Shown here: positions 8,543 through 19,262 of the stretch, one piece after another | Position numbering within the stretch: position 1 is the stretch's first letter | How the letters are laid out: each line of letters begins with the position of its first letter | Source of the DNA: a virus | Strand: one strand, 5' to 3' | Length of the DNA: 45,339 nt | Virus record (IMG/VR): IMGVR_UViG_3300044699_000013 | Span: 1-45,339 of that record | The notes under the pieces: generated by a model | What the model was told of the DNA's origin: nothing | Seen by the model: the letters and a program-made list of their open reading frames with translations, nothing else | The model's database searches: none | Translations under genes and position numbers: made by a program

Positions 8543-9892
8543 ATGCCGGGACTCTGTCCAATAATGGAACTGGTGACGATACCACCGTTAAGACCGGCGG
8601 AGAAGTTAAGGATAACAATAACGCCGATGATATTAATGCTTTTCTGTCGTCAGATGATGACGACGTTAGCCTGTATTAGACGATAAGGACGATGATAAAG
8701 ACGACGATAAGGAAGATAAAGAAGATAGCCTGCTCGTCGTAGTAAGACATACTGATAAAGATGATAAGGATGACGACGATAAAGAAGATGACGATGAAGA
8801 TGACATTAGCCTTAAAGGCGATGACGATGATGAGAAACTTGACTTAGATGAAGATGGAGAGAAGAAGACTAAGGCAGATGATGATTTTGAATTGATGCTC
8901 CGCCTAAGAAGCGTGAGATTCTAGCTAAGTATCCCAAGCTTTTCAAGGAGTTCCTCACCTTGAGAAGATGATGTATAGGGATAGGCAATATACAGAGTTA
9001 TTTGGTAGCTTCGATGATGCTAGGAAGCGGCTGAACAGGTTCAGGTTCTCAATCGCTTTGAAACTGATCTTGGCAGTGGAAACACTACGACTATCCTTAA
9101 GCAGATTAAAGAAGTAAATAAGGAAGCCTATGATAAGATTGTAGATAATTATATTGATGCTCTTGGTGAGTTCGATAAGGAAGCACAATCTGAAGTCCTG
9201 GGTAATGTCGGTAAGAACTTCATTGCCGCTATGGTCCGGGATGCTAAGAGATATGCTGAGAAGGGTAACAAGGAAACTCAGATACTTTAGGCAAGCTGCT
9301 CTTGTCCTGAATCAGTTCTTATTTCAGAGCGATGAGTGGACGGCTCCTAAGCCTAGAGTTCAGAAGAGTGAAGCTGAGGATGCTGTTAAGCAGGAACAAC
9401 AGCAGTACGTAAGGCAAGGTTTTACAGATGCTCAGAACGATCTGCAGGTAAGGTCGATAACATTCTGAGAGCTACTATTAATGAGTATATTGATCGTAAC
9501 GGAGAGATGTCTGCATTCGTCAAGAAGCACGCTGTATCGGGTGCATTGAAGTCTCTTCATAAGTCGATTGGTAGTGATACTAATTTCCGTAAGGCACTAG
9601 ATAGCTCGTGGGAAGCGTCGTACAATGATCGTTTCTCACGTGGTTCTCAGGACAGAATTAAGTCCGCATATCTTGGTAGGGCTAAACAGCTATTGAAGAC
9701 TGTCATTAAGAACGCACGAGCTGAAGCTCTAAAGGATACTTACACCTTCTCGTCGAGTTAATGAACGAGGATGAAGAAAAAGACACACGCCCTCGTAGGG
9801 CTATTACTTCTGGCCGTCCGCGCCAATCATCTAGCGGAAATAGTGGAAAAATGGAGAAGGGCGAGTCTGTACTCGACTTCTTATCCCGATAG
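8543..9892 (+). CDS. scaffold/assembly protein with very acidic N-terminus, frameshifted
   Basis: GAGAGGA RBS, ATG 8543. The first ~120 residues are Asp/Lys repeats (DDKDDDKDDDKEDKED and similar), then helical segments KYPKLFKEF, QYTELFGSFDDA, ILKQIKEVNKEAYDKIVDNY and DAKRYAEKGNKETQ, ending after a shift with RRAITSGRPRQSSSG and VLDFLSR. Acidic plus helical protein lying between portal and capsid gene is the standard position of the internal scaffold. About 445 residues. Indels at ~8675, 8890, 8960, 9290 and 9755. Confidence 0.75.
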
Positions 9893-9921
9893 TCTGCTTG
9901 ATTTGTGTGAGGACCTAAAAC

Positions 9922-11171
9922 ATGCCAGCAGTTGTTGAATCTCAGGTAGCAGGCACTGAGTTAGAGCGTGTGCTGCGAAAGTTCAGGTCGTTTACGAGAG
10001 TGACGACCATTTCTATTCTAATATTAAGAAGCGTGAAGTAGAGACTGTTTCTTATCGTGAAATGAGGGCGCCTCTTGAATTGCGTCCCGGTGGTCGTTTC
10101 AGTACTTCAATCCAGGTGGTGGTGATCTGGGTCGAGGTGGTGGTCCACTTGGGATAAGGCAGTTCTTCGCCCTGTATTTCATGAGTGAGATATTGAATAT
10201 ACTAAGTTAGCTCAGTGGAGCACCGATGACAAGCGTAAGGCTGTTATTATGCTGTGCGTGTCTTACGGCTGGCGCTATCGTTGAAATGCGCCGTCAGATT
10301 GATGCCAGCTTCAGCAGCCCGCACTGGTGTATCGGTTACTATTACTACTGCTACGCCTTCTGGCGGTGTTGATACGTATACTCTGACGACTGATGGTTTC
10401 GGCGCTCGCTTAATGCGCTTTGACCAGGTTGTTCAGGTATTCGATTCTACCTTAGCTACTTTCCGTGGTAAGGGTGTTATTACTCAGTGGGACGTTGAGA
10501 ATAAGACCATCCAGGTTACTCCGTCGATTACTGGTGCAACCACTGGTGATCTTCTGGTTACTGATGGTATTACCTCTCCGAAATCGCTGGCCTGCTTTAT
10601 ATGGTATTCCCTATCATCACTCGAATGCGTTCCACGGGAACGTGGCTTTGGATTCGACCGTTCTATTACTCCTGAAATTCGCGCTAACCGAGTGAATGCG
10701 GGTAACAATCCGCTTACGCTTCCGTTGCCGCGTCTTGCTATTAATAAGGTTGGAAACCGTGTAGGTATTGATAATAACTTTAAGATGACTGCTTGGACTC
10801 ATCCGGCTCAGCCAGGCTTATGAAGAGATTGGACAGTTGATGTCCCGTCATTCACAAGTCTGCTAAGGATGAAGCTCTTAATGCCTATTTCGGCGATAAT
10901 ATGCAGTTAGCTGGTGCGCCTATCCGCACTCATTTTAACTGGAATAGGACCCGTATTGACTTCGTCGTTGATAGTGTGCTGGGGTCGTGCAGAGATTCTG
11001 CCTATCGTTTCTATACGTCCGATGGTCGTCGAATCTTTGAACTCCGCGGACTAGGCGGCGTGTGGCTACGGCCGATATCTTCTATATGGTTGTTGGATTC
11101 CAGACATTTGTTCTTAATTCCTGCTGCTTGTGCATATTATCGATAACCTTGCAGTGCCATCGGGCTACTAA
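9922..11171 (+). CDS. major capsid protein, frameshifted
   Basis: ATG 9922 with GAGG upstream. Pieces: MPAVVESQVAGTELERVL; REVETVSYREMRAPLELRPG (~10040); VLTAGAIVEMRRQIDAS; a beta-rich central part TITTATPSGGVDTYTLTTDG; ITPEIRANRVNAGNNPLTL; GDNMQLAGAPIRTHFNWNRT; and the end DNLAVPSGY followed by TAA at 11169. About 415 residues, expected for an HK97-fold capsid protein, directly after the scaffold and before decoration-type proteins. Indels are frequent between 9990 and 10240 and after 10980. Confidence 0.75.
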
Positions 11172-11180
11172 GGAGGAATA

Positions 11181-11499
11181 ATGGCTGACGCTCGTAATTG
11201 GCAGAATTTCTCTACTGTCCAGAGCGGTGTGCAGGATAGCCGCCTGGAACATTGCCTCAGCGGCTACTATTACTCCTACTAACTTTCTTACCTTTGTTAC
11301 CGGCACTGTGCAGGTTGCTAATATTACGCCTCCTATGGATGGCGCTCATATGCTTTGCATGGTATTTACTAACGCTGCTCTGGTGCGTTCCTCACGACTG
11401 GTAATATTCAGCGTGCTGCTAGCGCCCTTCCAGAATATCCCGATTCTTCTTATCTACGATCATGTCGGTAAGAAGTTACTGGGAGCTTATCTACGCTAG
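11181..11499 (+). CDS. decoration-type virion protein A (paralogue of next)
   Basis: AAGGAGG RBS, ATG 11181. MADARNWQNFSTVQSGVQD, shift at ~11240, then IASAATITPTNFLTFVTGTV and NITPPMDG. The core pattern IASAAxIT...TGTxQVxNIxxP recurs in the next gene at 11565, so the two are tandem paralogues. Small Ala/Thr-rich beta proteins directly after the capsid gene are often head decoration or cement proteins; role inferred from position. Confidence 0.55.
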
Positions 11500-11564
11500 C
11501 TAATTGATATACAGGGGCCGCGCATCTTACACGCGGACATCTCAAAGGTGGAGGAGGAAAAGAG
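11500..11564 (+). other. short intergenic spacer with hairpin
   Basis: CCGCG (11518-11522) and CGCGG (11532-11536) form a 5-bp GC stem with a 9-base loop. There is no T-run after it, so it is not an obvious terminator; it could slow ribosomes or stabilise mRNA ends between the two decoration paralogues. A strong GGAGGAAAA RBS for the next gene follows. Confidence 0.3.
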
Positions 11565-11865
11565 ATGATTCCTGGCTATGGGTCAAGTAGGTTAATCGAA
11601 TCGGAAAATCGCATCGGCTGCGAGCATTACAGTAAAGGCCGACCTTATTCGACTTACAGGTACTACTCAGGTTGATAATATTCTTGGACCTCCGACTCTC
11701 AGGGTCGCGATGCCAATCTTATCTTTGTTTATACCACTGGTGCTGGTCTTACTATTTCAGCGGCTGGTAATGTGGCTGTTGCACAGGCTCTCGTTACTAA
11801 CCGTATTTACGCTTATATCTGGTCTTATCTTGCTAACAAGTGGCTTCCGCACGCTGTCGTGTTAA
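11565..11865 (+). CDS. decoration-type virion protein B (paralogue of previous)
   Basis: ATG 11565 after GGAGGAAAAG. N-terminus MIPGYGSSRLIESENR shifts at ~11605 to KIASAASITVKADLIRLTGT and DNILGPPDS, parallel to the gene before. It continues NLIFVYTTGAGLTISAAG. The end needs another shift to reach TAA 11863. About 100 residues. Paralogy suggests two related capsid-surface or vertex proteins. Confidence 0.5.
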
Positions 11866-11874
11866 GGAGAAACA

Positions 11875-12045
11875 ATGGCAACTGGTAGACTTCAAGGTCA
11901 GATTGCTGTTGGCGACGTCATTAAGATTGTTGGCGTCGTAACGGCTATTGCCGAAGGCACTCAGCCTACTGTAACTATTACTACTAAATATCCTAATTTT
12001 GCTGGTGCTAAAACCTCCATCACCGTCGACACATTCAACGGATAG
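11875..12045 (+). CDS. 56-aa hypothetical virion protein
   Basis: Intact: AAGGAGAAACA then ATG. MATGRLQGQIAVGDVIKIVG starts a Val/Ile/Thr-rich single beta domain. Possibly a third small head protein. No family recognised. Confidence 0.5.
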   Translation: MATGRLQGQIAVGDVIKIVGVVTAIAEGTQPTVTITTKYPNFAGAKTSITVDTFNG

Positions 12046-12051
12046 AGACGA

Positions 12052-12294
12052 ATGAGCAATCCATTTGGAGGGTAGTAACCCGTTCGCGGCTCTTTCTAAG
12101 CCATCATCTGAGGCTCCTGCTGCTGAGCACGATTACGGATACTGATCCTAATAAGGATAAAAGTTACTTTCAACGATAAGCAGAGCAGCCAGAGCTGCCA
12201 AATATTGGAACAAGTAGAGACTGATCCTATTCCTCTTCCTGATTTGCCTCCTCCTGAGCCGTTCGTTATCAGTGAGACACCATCAGAAGGGTGA
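12052..12294 (+). CDS. Pro-rich hypothetical protein, frameshifted
   Basis: Begins MSNPFGG, and after an indel reads NPFAALSKPSSEAPAAEHDY; ends PIPLPDLPPPEPFVISETP. Low-complexity Pro/Ser/Glu content predicts disorder. Stop TGA overlaps the GTG start of the next gene. Role unknown. Confidence 0.45.
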
Positions 12295-12378
12295 TTGATA
12301 TTTTAGCTGAATATAAGAAATGTAGAGTCGGACATTCCGCTCACCTCTGAATACTGGCGTCTCAAGCACCTCATCTAA
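12291..12378 (+). CDS. ~30-aa hypothetical peptide, one frameshift
   Basis: GTG 12291 overlaps the previous stop (GTGA). VIDILAEYKK, shift, NVESDIPLTSEYWRLKHLI, TAA 12376. Tight overlap supports translation; function unknown. Confidence 0.35.
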
Positions 12379-12387
12379 GGAGTCTCC

Positions 12388-12626
12388 GTGTCTGAGTTGC
12401 AAGAGTCTATTGAGGACATTATCGCAAACTGAAGGACGAATACGGGTATGGTCCTGATGGCATTAACCCTGAGTGGAGAGTTGTCTTAGCTGGCTCATTA
12501 CTAGAGAAGCGTTGGATGACTCACACGGATGAAGGATTTATTCTGTTGAATCCTGAAGTTCGTGAGGTGCCTAAATATCAGCATATTGATAAACATAAAT
12601 ATGTATTGAAGTCAGGTTTCCTGTAA
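12388..12626 (+). CDS. hypothetical 78-aa protein, GTG start
   Basis: AAGGAG RBS then GTG 12388. MSELQESIEDI, shift, KLKDEYGYGPDGINPEWRVV and GSLLEKRWMTHTDEGFILL to TAA 12624. The stop overlaps the next ATG (TAATG). Compact overlapping order fits head-tail connector accessory genes. Confidence 0.45.
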
Positions 12627-12959
12627 TGGGAGAGACTGACGTAACTACTAAGACAAGTTATGAGCCAGCTTGGACATTTGAGGATAGGCATGGTACTTAT
12701 TTACCTCCTCAGTTCTGGGCTGCTAAGATTGTTATTGATAGGATTCATCATCAGATGGATAAGCATGGATGGTTTTAAGAAATATGATGACCCAGAAGCT
12801 ACTGAACAAGCTAGGCTTCAAAAGATCATTGACATGGAGAAAGTACTTTTCGGTAACGAGACTCCAGTTGGCGATGCATTAGCACATAAATACGCGCGTG
12901 TAGTGCCGGAAATGGACTCTCTGATACGACGGAGAAAAGCGAATGAGCAGCGGATTTGA
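12626..12959 (+). CDS. hypothetical protein in connector region, frameshifted
   Basis: Starts in the TAATG junction. MGETDVTTKTSYEPAWTFED leads to PPQFWAAKIVIDRIHHQMDK; shift at ~12775, then FKKYDDPEATEQARLQKIID. About 110 residues, helical. No domain recognised. Overlaps the next gene by 17 bases. Confidence 0.45.
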
Positions 12960-13645
12960 AGGACTCAGGCAAAGTAGGCGAATTTATTCAGCTAGAGGTT
13001 TGATTAGGACTGTCCGTAACCCAATGGACAAGGCTACTATTGTTAGCATCTATCCTAAAGATATTTATGATGTTTAAACATACTACACAGCCTAGCAAGT
13101 ACTTTATCAAGGGAGGAAGTGTTAAAGAGCCGTCGCTTACAGTAGTTGTCCTGCAAGTTGTGGAGAGACGTTGATATTGAGCAGCCATATGACTTGAGTA
13201 CCAGTAGCGGCTACTCAAGTTGCTCATGCTCTCATTACTGACTACTGTCAGGGATTTTCTTGCTTGCGATATGGAAGAGATCGCCCTGGGCTTTTCTTAC
13301 CCTGGCGAAATCACCCGCAAGGTTCTTATTACTGAATATTCTATCAAGCTAAAGGAAGCTGGAAGAGAGGCAGAAGAGTTGGTATCGTCTGCTTATGAGG
13401 CTTGCCGATTCTTATGGGCTCGTAGTAATGGTAATCCACTAGCTATTTGGGATGAAATGCTATGGCCGCTAGAGAATTAGGCCTCGATAATAGGCCCTGG
13501 CTTAAGCTGGATGTTCAAGTCGATATGGTCCGCTGCTTTGCTTGTGGAAGTCTTCGTAACCCTGAATTTCCGATTTGTGCAACCTGTAAGAACATAGACA
13601 TGACAACATCCGCGTGCAGGGGAAATCAAATTAGCGGCAGGATAA
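12943..13645 (+). CDS. connector-region protein with C-terminal zinc ribbon, frameshifted
   Basis: ATG 12943. MSSGFEGLRQSRRIYSARGL, KHTTQPSKYFIKGGSVKEPS, LWRDVDIEQPYDL, AHALITDYCQGFLACDMEEI, GFSYPGEITRKVLITEYSIK and, after a shift at ~13465, a zinc ribbon with CFACGS and CATCKN. Ends GEIKLAAG with TAA 13643. About 230 residues. A structural protein with a zinc ribbon in the connector region is unusual; it could be a tail adaptor or an assembly chaperone. Confidence 0.5.
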
Positions 13646-13646
13646 C

Positions 13647-14070
13647 ATGTCAACTTGGACAAGGCATACTATCAAGATCGGCAGCACTCCTGAATGATCA
13701 GGGACAGAGCGAACTACACTGATACGTTTTGCTGCCGTATCTGAATACAGCTTTATCCGAGTTGCAAGAGATATTTGAACTCAATAACATTCCGTCTACT
13801 AACGAAACTAGTGCAACAATCGCTGTCCCATCTGCTACTATCTGCTATAGGATTTACTACTGTTCCTGCACTACCTCTGATTTAGTTGAGATTCAGCAGT
13901 TGTGGGAATCTCAGACTGGTCAAGATAACTGGATGCCGGTTACTAAGAAAGAGTTCTTAACGGCTTCGATTCTTGGTACTGTTCAGTTAACTGTATTTGG
14001 TATCTGGGCTTGGATTGACCAGGAGATTCGAGTAAGAGCTGCTGTAACTCCTATCGATTTGGAAGCTTGA
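13647..14070 (+). CDS. tail/adaptor-region protein with in-frame TGA and frameshift
   Basis: ATG 13647 one base after the previous stop. MSTWTRHTIKIGSTPE meets TGA at 13695, then the same frame continues SGTERTTLIRFAAVSEYSFI; after a shift it reads IPSTNETSATIAVPSAT and VEIQQLWESQTGQDNWMPVT, ending TGA 14068. The TGA sits where Trp (TGG) would fit, so a base error is the simplest reading. Position before the nozzle-like gene suits a head-to-tail adaptor. Confidence 0.4.
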
Positions 14071-14315
14071 CTACATTAAGACATTATTCTTGAGCTAGCT
14101 CTATCAGGTTTAGGAATCAGAATACCATCATTAACACTGATACGTCTTTACATATAGAGTTGCTGCTCTAGCATCTGAGTTCATCGATGAGAACATCACA
14201 AGAGCCGACAAACAGAATAGTATGGCTGCTGGCTGCACTTGATCGTTCTCTTGGCATTAGCATTAAGGGTAAACAGAGTATTGCTGTTCGTCGCAGGCCG
14301 TTTAGAGCGGCTTGA
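14067..14315 (+). CDS. small hypothetical head-tail adaptor candidate, frameshifted
   Basis: Start unclear (TTG 14067 overlaps the previous stop). Readable: VAALASEFIDENITRADKQN, then SLGISIKGKQSIAVRRRPFR to TGA 14313. Helical first half followed by a basic tail. Small adaptor proteins have this length; no motif proves it. Confidence 0.35.
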
Positions 14316-14334
14316 AACGACGGAGGTCATTACT

Positions 14335-15842
14335 TTGAGAGATCATCAGCCAGTAGTTATTGACAACTTTAATGGCGTCTGGAGACGCGGTAATCCATAT
14401 GATGTTCCACTAGATCACTTAGATGAGGCTAACAATCTAGATCAATTTTGCACAGCACTGATGTCCAACTTCGTCCTGGAGTTGGAATTAAGCAAGATTT
14501 GCTGTTCCGCTAACTAATATTAAGAGGGTATACAACTATCTACAGCTACGTCTAACGGTATGATTGTTCTCACATATGATGGTACAACTGGTAAAGTCTA
14601 TCATGTTCAGGATGATGCAACTATATTTGGACCTATCCTCACTATTGCTGGCATGGAAGATATTGCTATGGTTCCATTTAACGGGAGAGCTTTAATTAGC
14701 CCATTTAAAACTTATCCTAATGCTCAGGGTATCAACTTTGAGAAGGAATGAATGGTCAATTCCTGTATGTTTATAACGGAGATGGAACTAATGCTCGTAA
14801 AGCTGGCGGGGCAGTTCCGGGTGGCTCAATAACAATCGCAAATGGAATTGCCGGGCATACAGATGCAGGGACACATGTATTTGGGGTTGTTGGAGAAACT
14901 GATTCCGGTTATCTTAGTGCTCCTACTGCTCTCAATAACTTCGTTACAGGTGCTAGTTTATCGGTCTCATTCTCGACTGTGCCGACTTTTGTTGGAGCAC
15001 AGTGGGTCAGAAGACATATTGTCGCATCTAAAGCTATTCCAACTTTTAACGGTGACAATACAGGATATACACTATACTTCATTCCTGGCGCTACTATCAA
15101 TGATAATGTCACTACTACTCTTAGTAACATTAGCTTTTACGATGCTGACCTCTTAGAGGATGCAAGCCATCTACTAGATAACTTCTCAGATATTCCTGCT
15201 GGTTCCTGCTTAGCTATATATCACAATAGACTTTGTTTAGCTGGTCAATTCGTTGATCCGCATCTTATTCGTGTGTCTGCAGCCGGTGAACCTGAAGCTA
15301 TTAATCAGATTAACGGCTTCCTTACTATGCCTGCTGATGGTAATCCAATAAATGCTATTGCTGAGCTGAGAGATGTCATTTACGGCTTTAAGAGGTCTAA
15401 GACGGCTAGTTGGGTAGATAACGATGGAGTGCCTACTTCATGGCCTTTTGTTGCTGTGGATGATGCTTTAGGCACTTCAGTTCACGGAATTGCCACACAT
15501 TTAGATTCTGGCTCGTCAGTTGCTGACTTCTTATATGTAGCCACCTATCGAGGATTATGCCTTTTTAATGGTAGATACGTAGCTCCAGAACTTAGTTGGA
15601 AGATTCAGGACGATTGGATTAACTTTGACCGTAACGAATTCAGGAAGATCCAAATCGTCGACAATCCCATTGAACAGGCCATTTTCATGGTTACACCAGA
15701 GAGAAACATACTAAAAGGCTACTACGGTAACGGTTTGACACCGAAAGATATCCAATGGTGGCCGTGGTCGTTTGATTTCAAAGTCAACACGATCGGAATC
15801 ATAAACATCAACGACTTCATCATTGGAGCTGACATAGTCTAA
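14335..15842 (+). CDS. tail nozzle/tubular-like beta-rich structural protein
   Basis: I chose TTG 14335 because GGAGG lies eight bases upstream and the protein opens with RDHQPVVIDNFNGVWRRG, a typical N-terminus for tail nozzle-type proteins. Indels at ~14465 and 14748; from there the frame is clean. Features: YDVPLDHLDEANNLDQF, MIVLTYDGTTGKVYHVQDD, FLYVYNGDGTNARKAGG, CLAIYHNRLCLAGQFVDPHL, FLYVATYRGLCLFNGRYV. Repeating beta blades suggest a propeller-like fold. About 500 residues. Probably forms the short tail tube end that carries the fibres. Confidence 0.55.
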
Positions 15843-15844
15843 TC

Positions 15845-16249
15845 ATGACTCTCATAGTTCCAAACGCTCGCGAAGTAGCTATAATGACGGAGTTTCTGAC
15901 TCCTAGTCTAACGCTAAAGCTTTATTCTAATGATGTTACGCCAGACGGAACTAAAGTAGCTGGCGATTTCACTGAGGTTTCTGGTGGTGGCTATACCAGT
16001 TTCCCACTTACGTTTGCTAATTGGACTATTGTTGGCGGTGCTCCTACTGTTTGTACTTATCCCATTCAAGGATGGGGATTTACAGGACCAACTAGTGCTC
16101 CCGGCACTATTTACGGCTATTTTATTACTAGGGTTTCTGATGGGGTTCTGATGTATGCTGAGCGTTTTCCTGGTGGAACAGTACCATTTACACCTGAGAA
16201 CGGCTCTATTATTCGTGTTACGCCCAAAATCACCTGTGAGAGTGCATAA
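15845..16249 (+). CDS. 134-aa virion structural protein
   Basis: Intact. Starts MTLIVPNAREVAIMTEFLTP, then a beta-rich Gly/Thr/Pro domain (LTLKLYSNDVTPDG, GTIYGYFITRVSDGVLMYAE). Similar short proteins often lie between nozzle and fibre genes in short-tailed phages. Overlaps the fibre ATG by one base (TAATG). Exact function unknown. Confidence 0.5.
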   Translation: MTLIVPNAREVAIMTEFLTPSLTLKLYSNDVTPDGTKVAGDFTEVSGGGYTSFPLTFANWTIVGGAPTVCTYPIQGWGFTGPTSAPGTIYGYFITRVSDGVLMYAERFPGGTVPFTPENGSIIRVTPKITCESA

Positions 16250-19200
16250 TGCCTAATTGGCCTACTGAACCGCCATCAAATGCGGTTGCTCTATATCTAT
16301 TCTACAATATCTGGTTTAGTAACAATGCCGACTATGATGCTGCTATAGCTCTCTATGGCAATTCAGTCTCTCGTAGCCCTGCCTCCATGCGTAATTTGCT
16401 TGGAATTAGCGAAACTGCTAATGGTTGGGATGGTGTTGATGATACGTGGATTCAATTCGTATCTCCACCTTGGGTTATAGATATTAACGCTGACGGCTCT
16501 TGGAAGCCTCCTGTTCCTATTAAGGATGCTCATGCATACGTGTATCCGTCTGATGCAAGTGGAAACCCGTATTGGTGGCCTCCTAGCTCATACACATTCG
16601 ATTATAACCAAGACTATCTAGTTGTTCCTGGACACCCAAGTGTTCCCATTTGGGGTGCCGGTAGAACATTAGTTTGGTACTGGGTAGGTATTCTTTTGTG
16701 CAAACAGGGTGGTGTAGCTACCACTCCTACCACTATTACACCTGTTGTTGGCGGTGGCGCTGTAGTCAGACAGAATATTAGACCTAGAAGGTTCTCTACT
16801 GGATTTGAAACTCAGAATGGCGGTCAGGTTGTACCAAATAGCTCTCCAGAAGGGTTAAGTGGTACTACACAATCTGAAGGCTATACCCGTTCTGCGTCTA
16901 GAACACCAGATGGTATAGGATATCTTTCATTAGGTGGTGGAAGTAGTTGCCGATATTTCCTAACTGATAATGGAACTCCATCTAATCAAGGTAACTCAGC
17001 AGAGCGGATGTATGTAAAATTCCAGAAATTTCCGACTGCAGCTAGTGGATTTATAACATTCACTACTGATGGTAACGAAACTATAACTGCAACTATCGAC
17101 CAGTTCGGTCAGTTAAATGCTTTTATTGTTAATAACTTTAGCATCAATAGCGGACCATTAGGAGCTGGAGCTACTCTAGCTCTTGATACCTGGTATAGAA
17201 TTGATTCATATGTGAAGTTTGTTATTTCAACCGGAAATACCGGAACTCTAATTATGAAGATACTTGGCACTACCGTCTTAAGTGTTAGTGGATTGGTTAA
17301 TACTGGATTTGGTCCACAGACACGAGTACATGCTCAGACTAGTATATCTAGTGGTGGACTTGGATTAGAAGTTTGCTATGATGATTGGGAAAATATCGAT
17401 CCTGGTCCTATTGGAACTAACCTTCAAGAAGGCACTATTGATTATTGGACTGGTGTCCATATGCAACTTATCAATAATACTGGATTTGCTGAGAATAGCG
17501 GCTGGACTGGTGACTATCTGCGTTCTATGCAGAAACAGCCTGCTGCTCCATTAGTTCAGATTAGCAGTAGTACATCTGGAGCTAGACTCAGGCTAAATAG
17601 TGATATGGATGCCAGCTTAACTGGCAGAATTAGTGGTGTAAGACAGCAAGGAACTCTCACTCTAAATGCTCTAGCTGCTGTATCAAAGGGTGTTGGTAGT
17701 ACTACTGATAGACTAGGTGCTCTCCATAGTGGAGCTGATGATACTAAAGCTATCACTATGGCAACCTCTTTAGAAGGATATCATAATCTATTAAACGTAT
17801 CTGCTGGATTACTTGATCCTAAGCCTATTGCTAGCCTAGAACCATGCTATCCACTGTTTATTAAGTCTACTGATGGTAATGCTACTAACGTAGTGTTCTT
17901 AGCCCTTGAAGCGGCTTTCATGGGCCAGTATGGCGCAGAAGATGGAGTAAATCCAGACTTTATTGTTACTACTGATCTAATTGGACACCATAATGCCCCA
18001 TACTGGGCTACTTATATGGGTCGAGGTACAGTTCCTCCCCTAATACAGTGGGTGTATCTGCTGGAACTTATGTCGGGAATGGCACCTTCCAGACTGTTAC
18101 TATCCAATTACCTGGTATTCATTGGTTAATGATTCGTAATACTGCTACTTTCCAGCAAACCTGGTGGGCTAGTACTCATCTTGGTCCACATTTGCTGGTA
18201 ACTGATGATGCTATCCGTCCTGGCCTGTTAATTGATGTTGATATTGATGATAACGGAGATACTGCGTTAAAGATTAGCAACGCTGATAATGCCAGTAATG
18301 CTGCTGGCGTGACTTATCAGTACGTTGCATTCTCTGACGTTATGTCTCGTTGTCTATTGAATATTCCACGTAGGCAGACATTTAATACTGGACAGGTTAC
18401 TAATCTATTTAGCGGAAGCTTCTTACCTGAATGGGCTATGTCTCAAGGTGAGAGTGTTAAAAACAACTCTGGTGCTATAAGCTTCTATTCTAAAGGTCCT
18501 GGCATGACGGCTGACCAAGCTAAGAATGCCAGTAACGTATCTCCAACTGCCACTGGTATGCGATTTGGTACTGGTAATATCACATTACTAAATACTGTTG
18601 GCGGTCAGGGCTTTGGCAACTCTATCTCTCTATGGAGACAGTATGCAGATGGTATTGGTACTAATCCTAATGTTTTATTCATTGGTCAGTATACAGGCAA
18701 TGGAGCCGGTGCTAGGACATTATCAGTCAATCTAAACGGCCGTAGACCTCTATTAGCTATCGTTGTTCCTTCGGACGCTAGTTCTCCATTCTTACGTGAT
18801 CCTGGTCATACTGGCAGCAACTCCTGTACTCTTGGTGCTGTTAATAATTTGACTAGTGGTATTACTGGTGGAGGCATTGACCAGCTTATTGTAGCTACTG
18901 GTCTAAATGTTAACCTTGTAGCCTACTCTGTATTCATCATTCCGTCATGCAGTACAACCGCTGGCAATGGTGGATTTGGCATTAACGAGACTTGTGGATT
19001 GGCTGAGCCTGGTTGGGATGCAGCTAATACACCTGATTTCACTCTAACACCTCCGGCACCTCCTGGATTTGATATCGTTGGTTCTGGTGGTTTGGTTCTT
19101 AGCGGTAATCCAGCTAAACTTATTCTTGAAAATGTAGGTGGTTTATACACTCTAGTTCCTGGTCAGCATCATGACCATCTACAAGATACACAGACAGGTC

Positions 19201-19262
19201 AGCCTGAAGTAGATGTTCCTATTCCTAACCCATACGGAAAGACAGGGTTTATAGGTGGCTAA
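16249..19262 (+). CDS. tail fibre/receptor-binding protein, about 1004 aa, one frameshift
   Basis: ATG 16249. The N-terminal ~150 residues (PNWPTEPPSNAVALYLFYNI, WYWVGILLCKQGG) probably attach to the tail. A jelly-roll LamG/concanavalin-like section follows (RFSTGFETQNGGQV, ERMYVKFQKFPTAASGF, LDTWYRIDSYVKF, EVCYDDWENIDPG), then further beta domains. One indel near 18050 splits it: PPLIQ continues in the other frame as GVSAGTYVGNGTFQTVTIQL and runs to TAA 19260. A sugar-binding adhesion role is inferred from the LamG-like pattern. Confidence 0.65.

Noticed and set aside
14748-14750. A gene start at ATG 14748 for the nozzle-like protein.
   Set aside because: The upstream frames (from 14335) encode the expected N-terminal part and no RBS precedes 14748.
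16249-19262. Two separate fibre genes (16249-18129 and 18048-19262).
   Set aside because: The second frame continues the same beta domain directly at ~18050 and has no RBS of its own, so one frameshifted gene is more likely.
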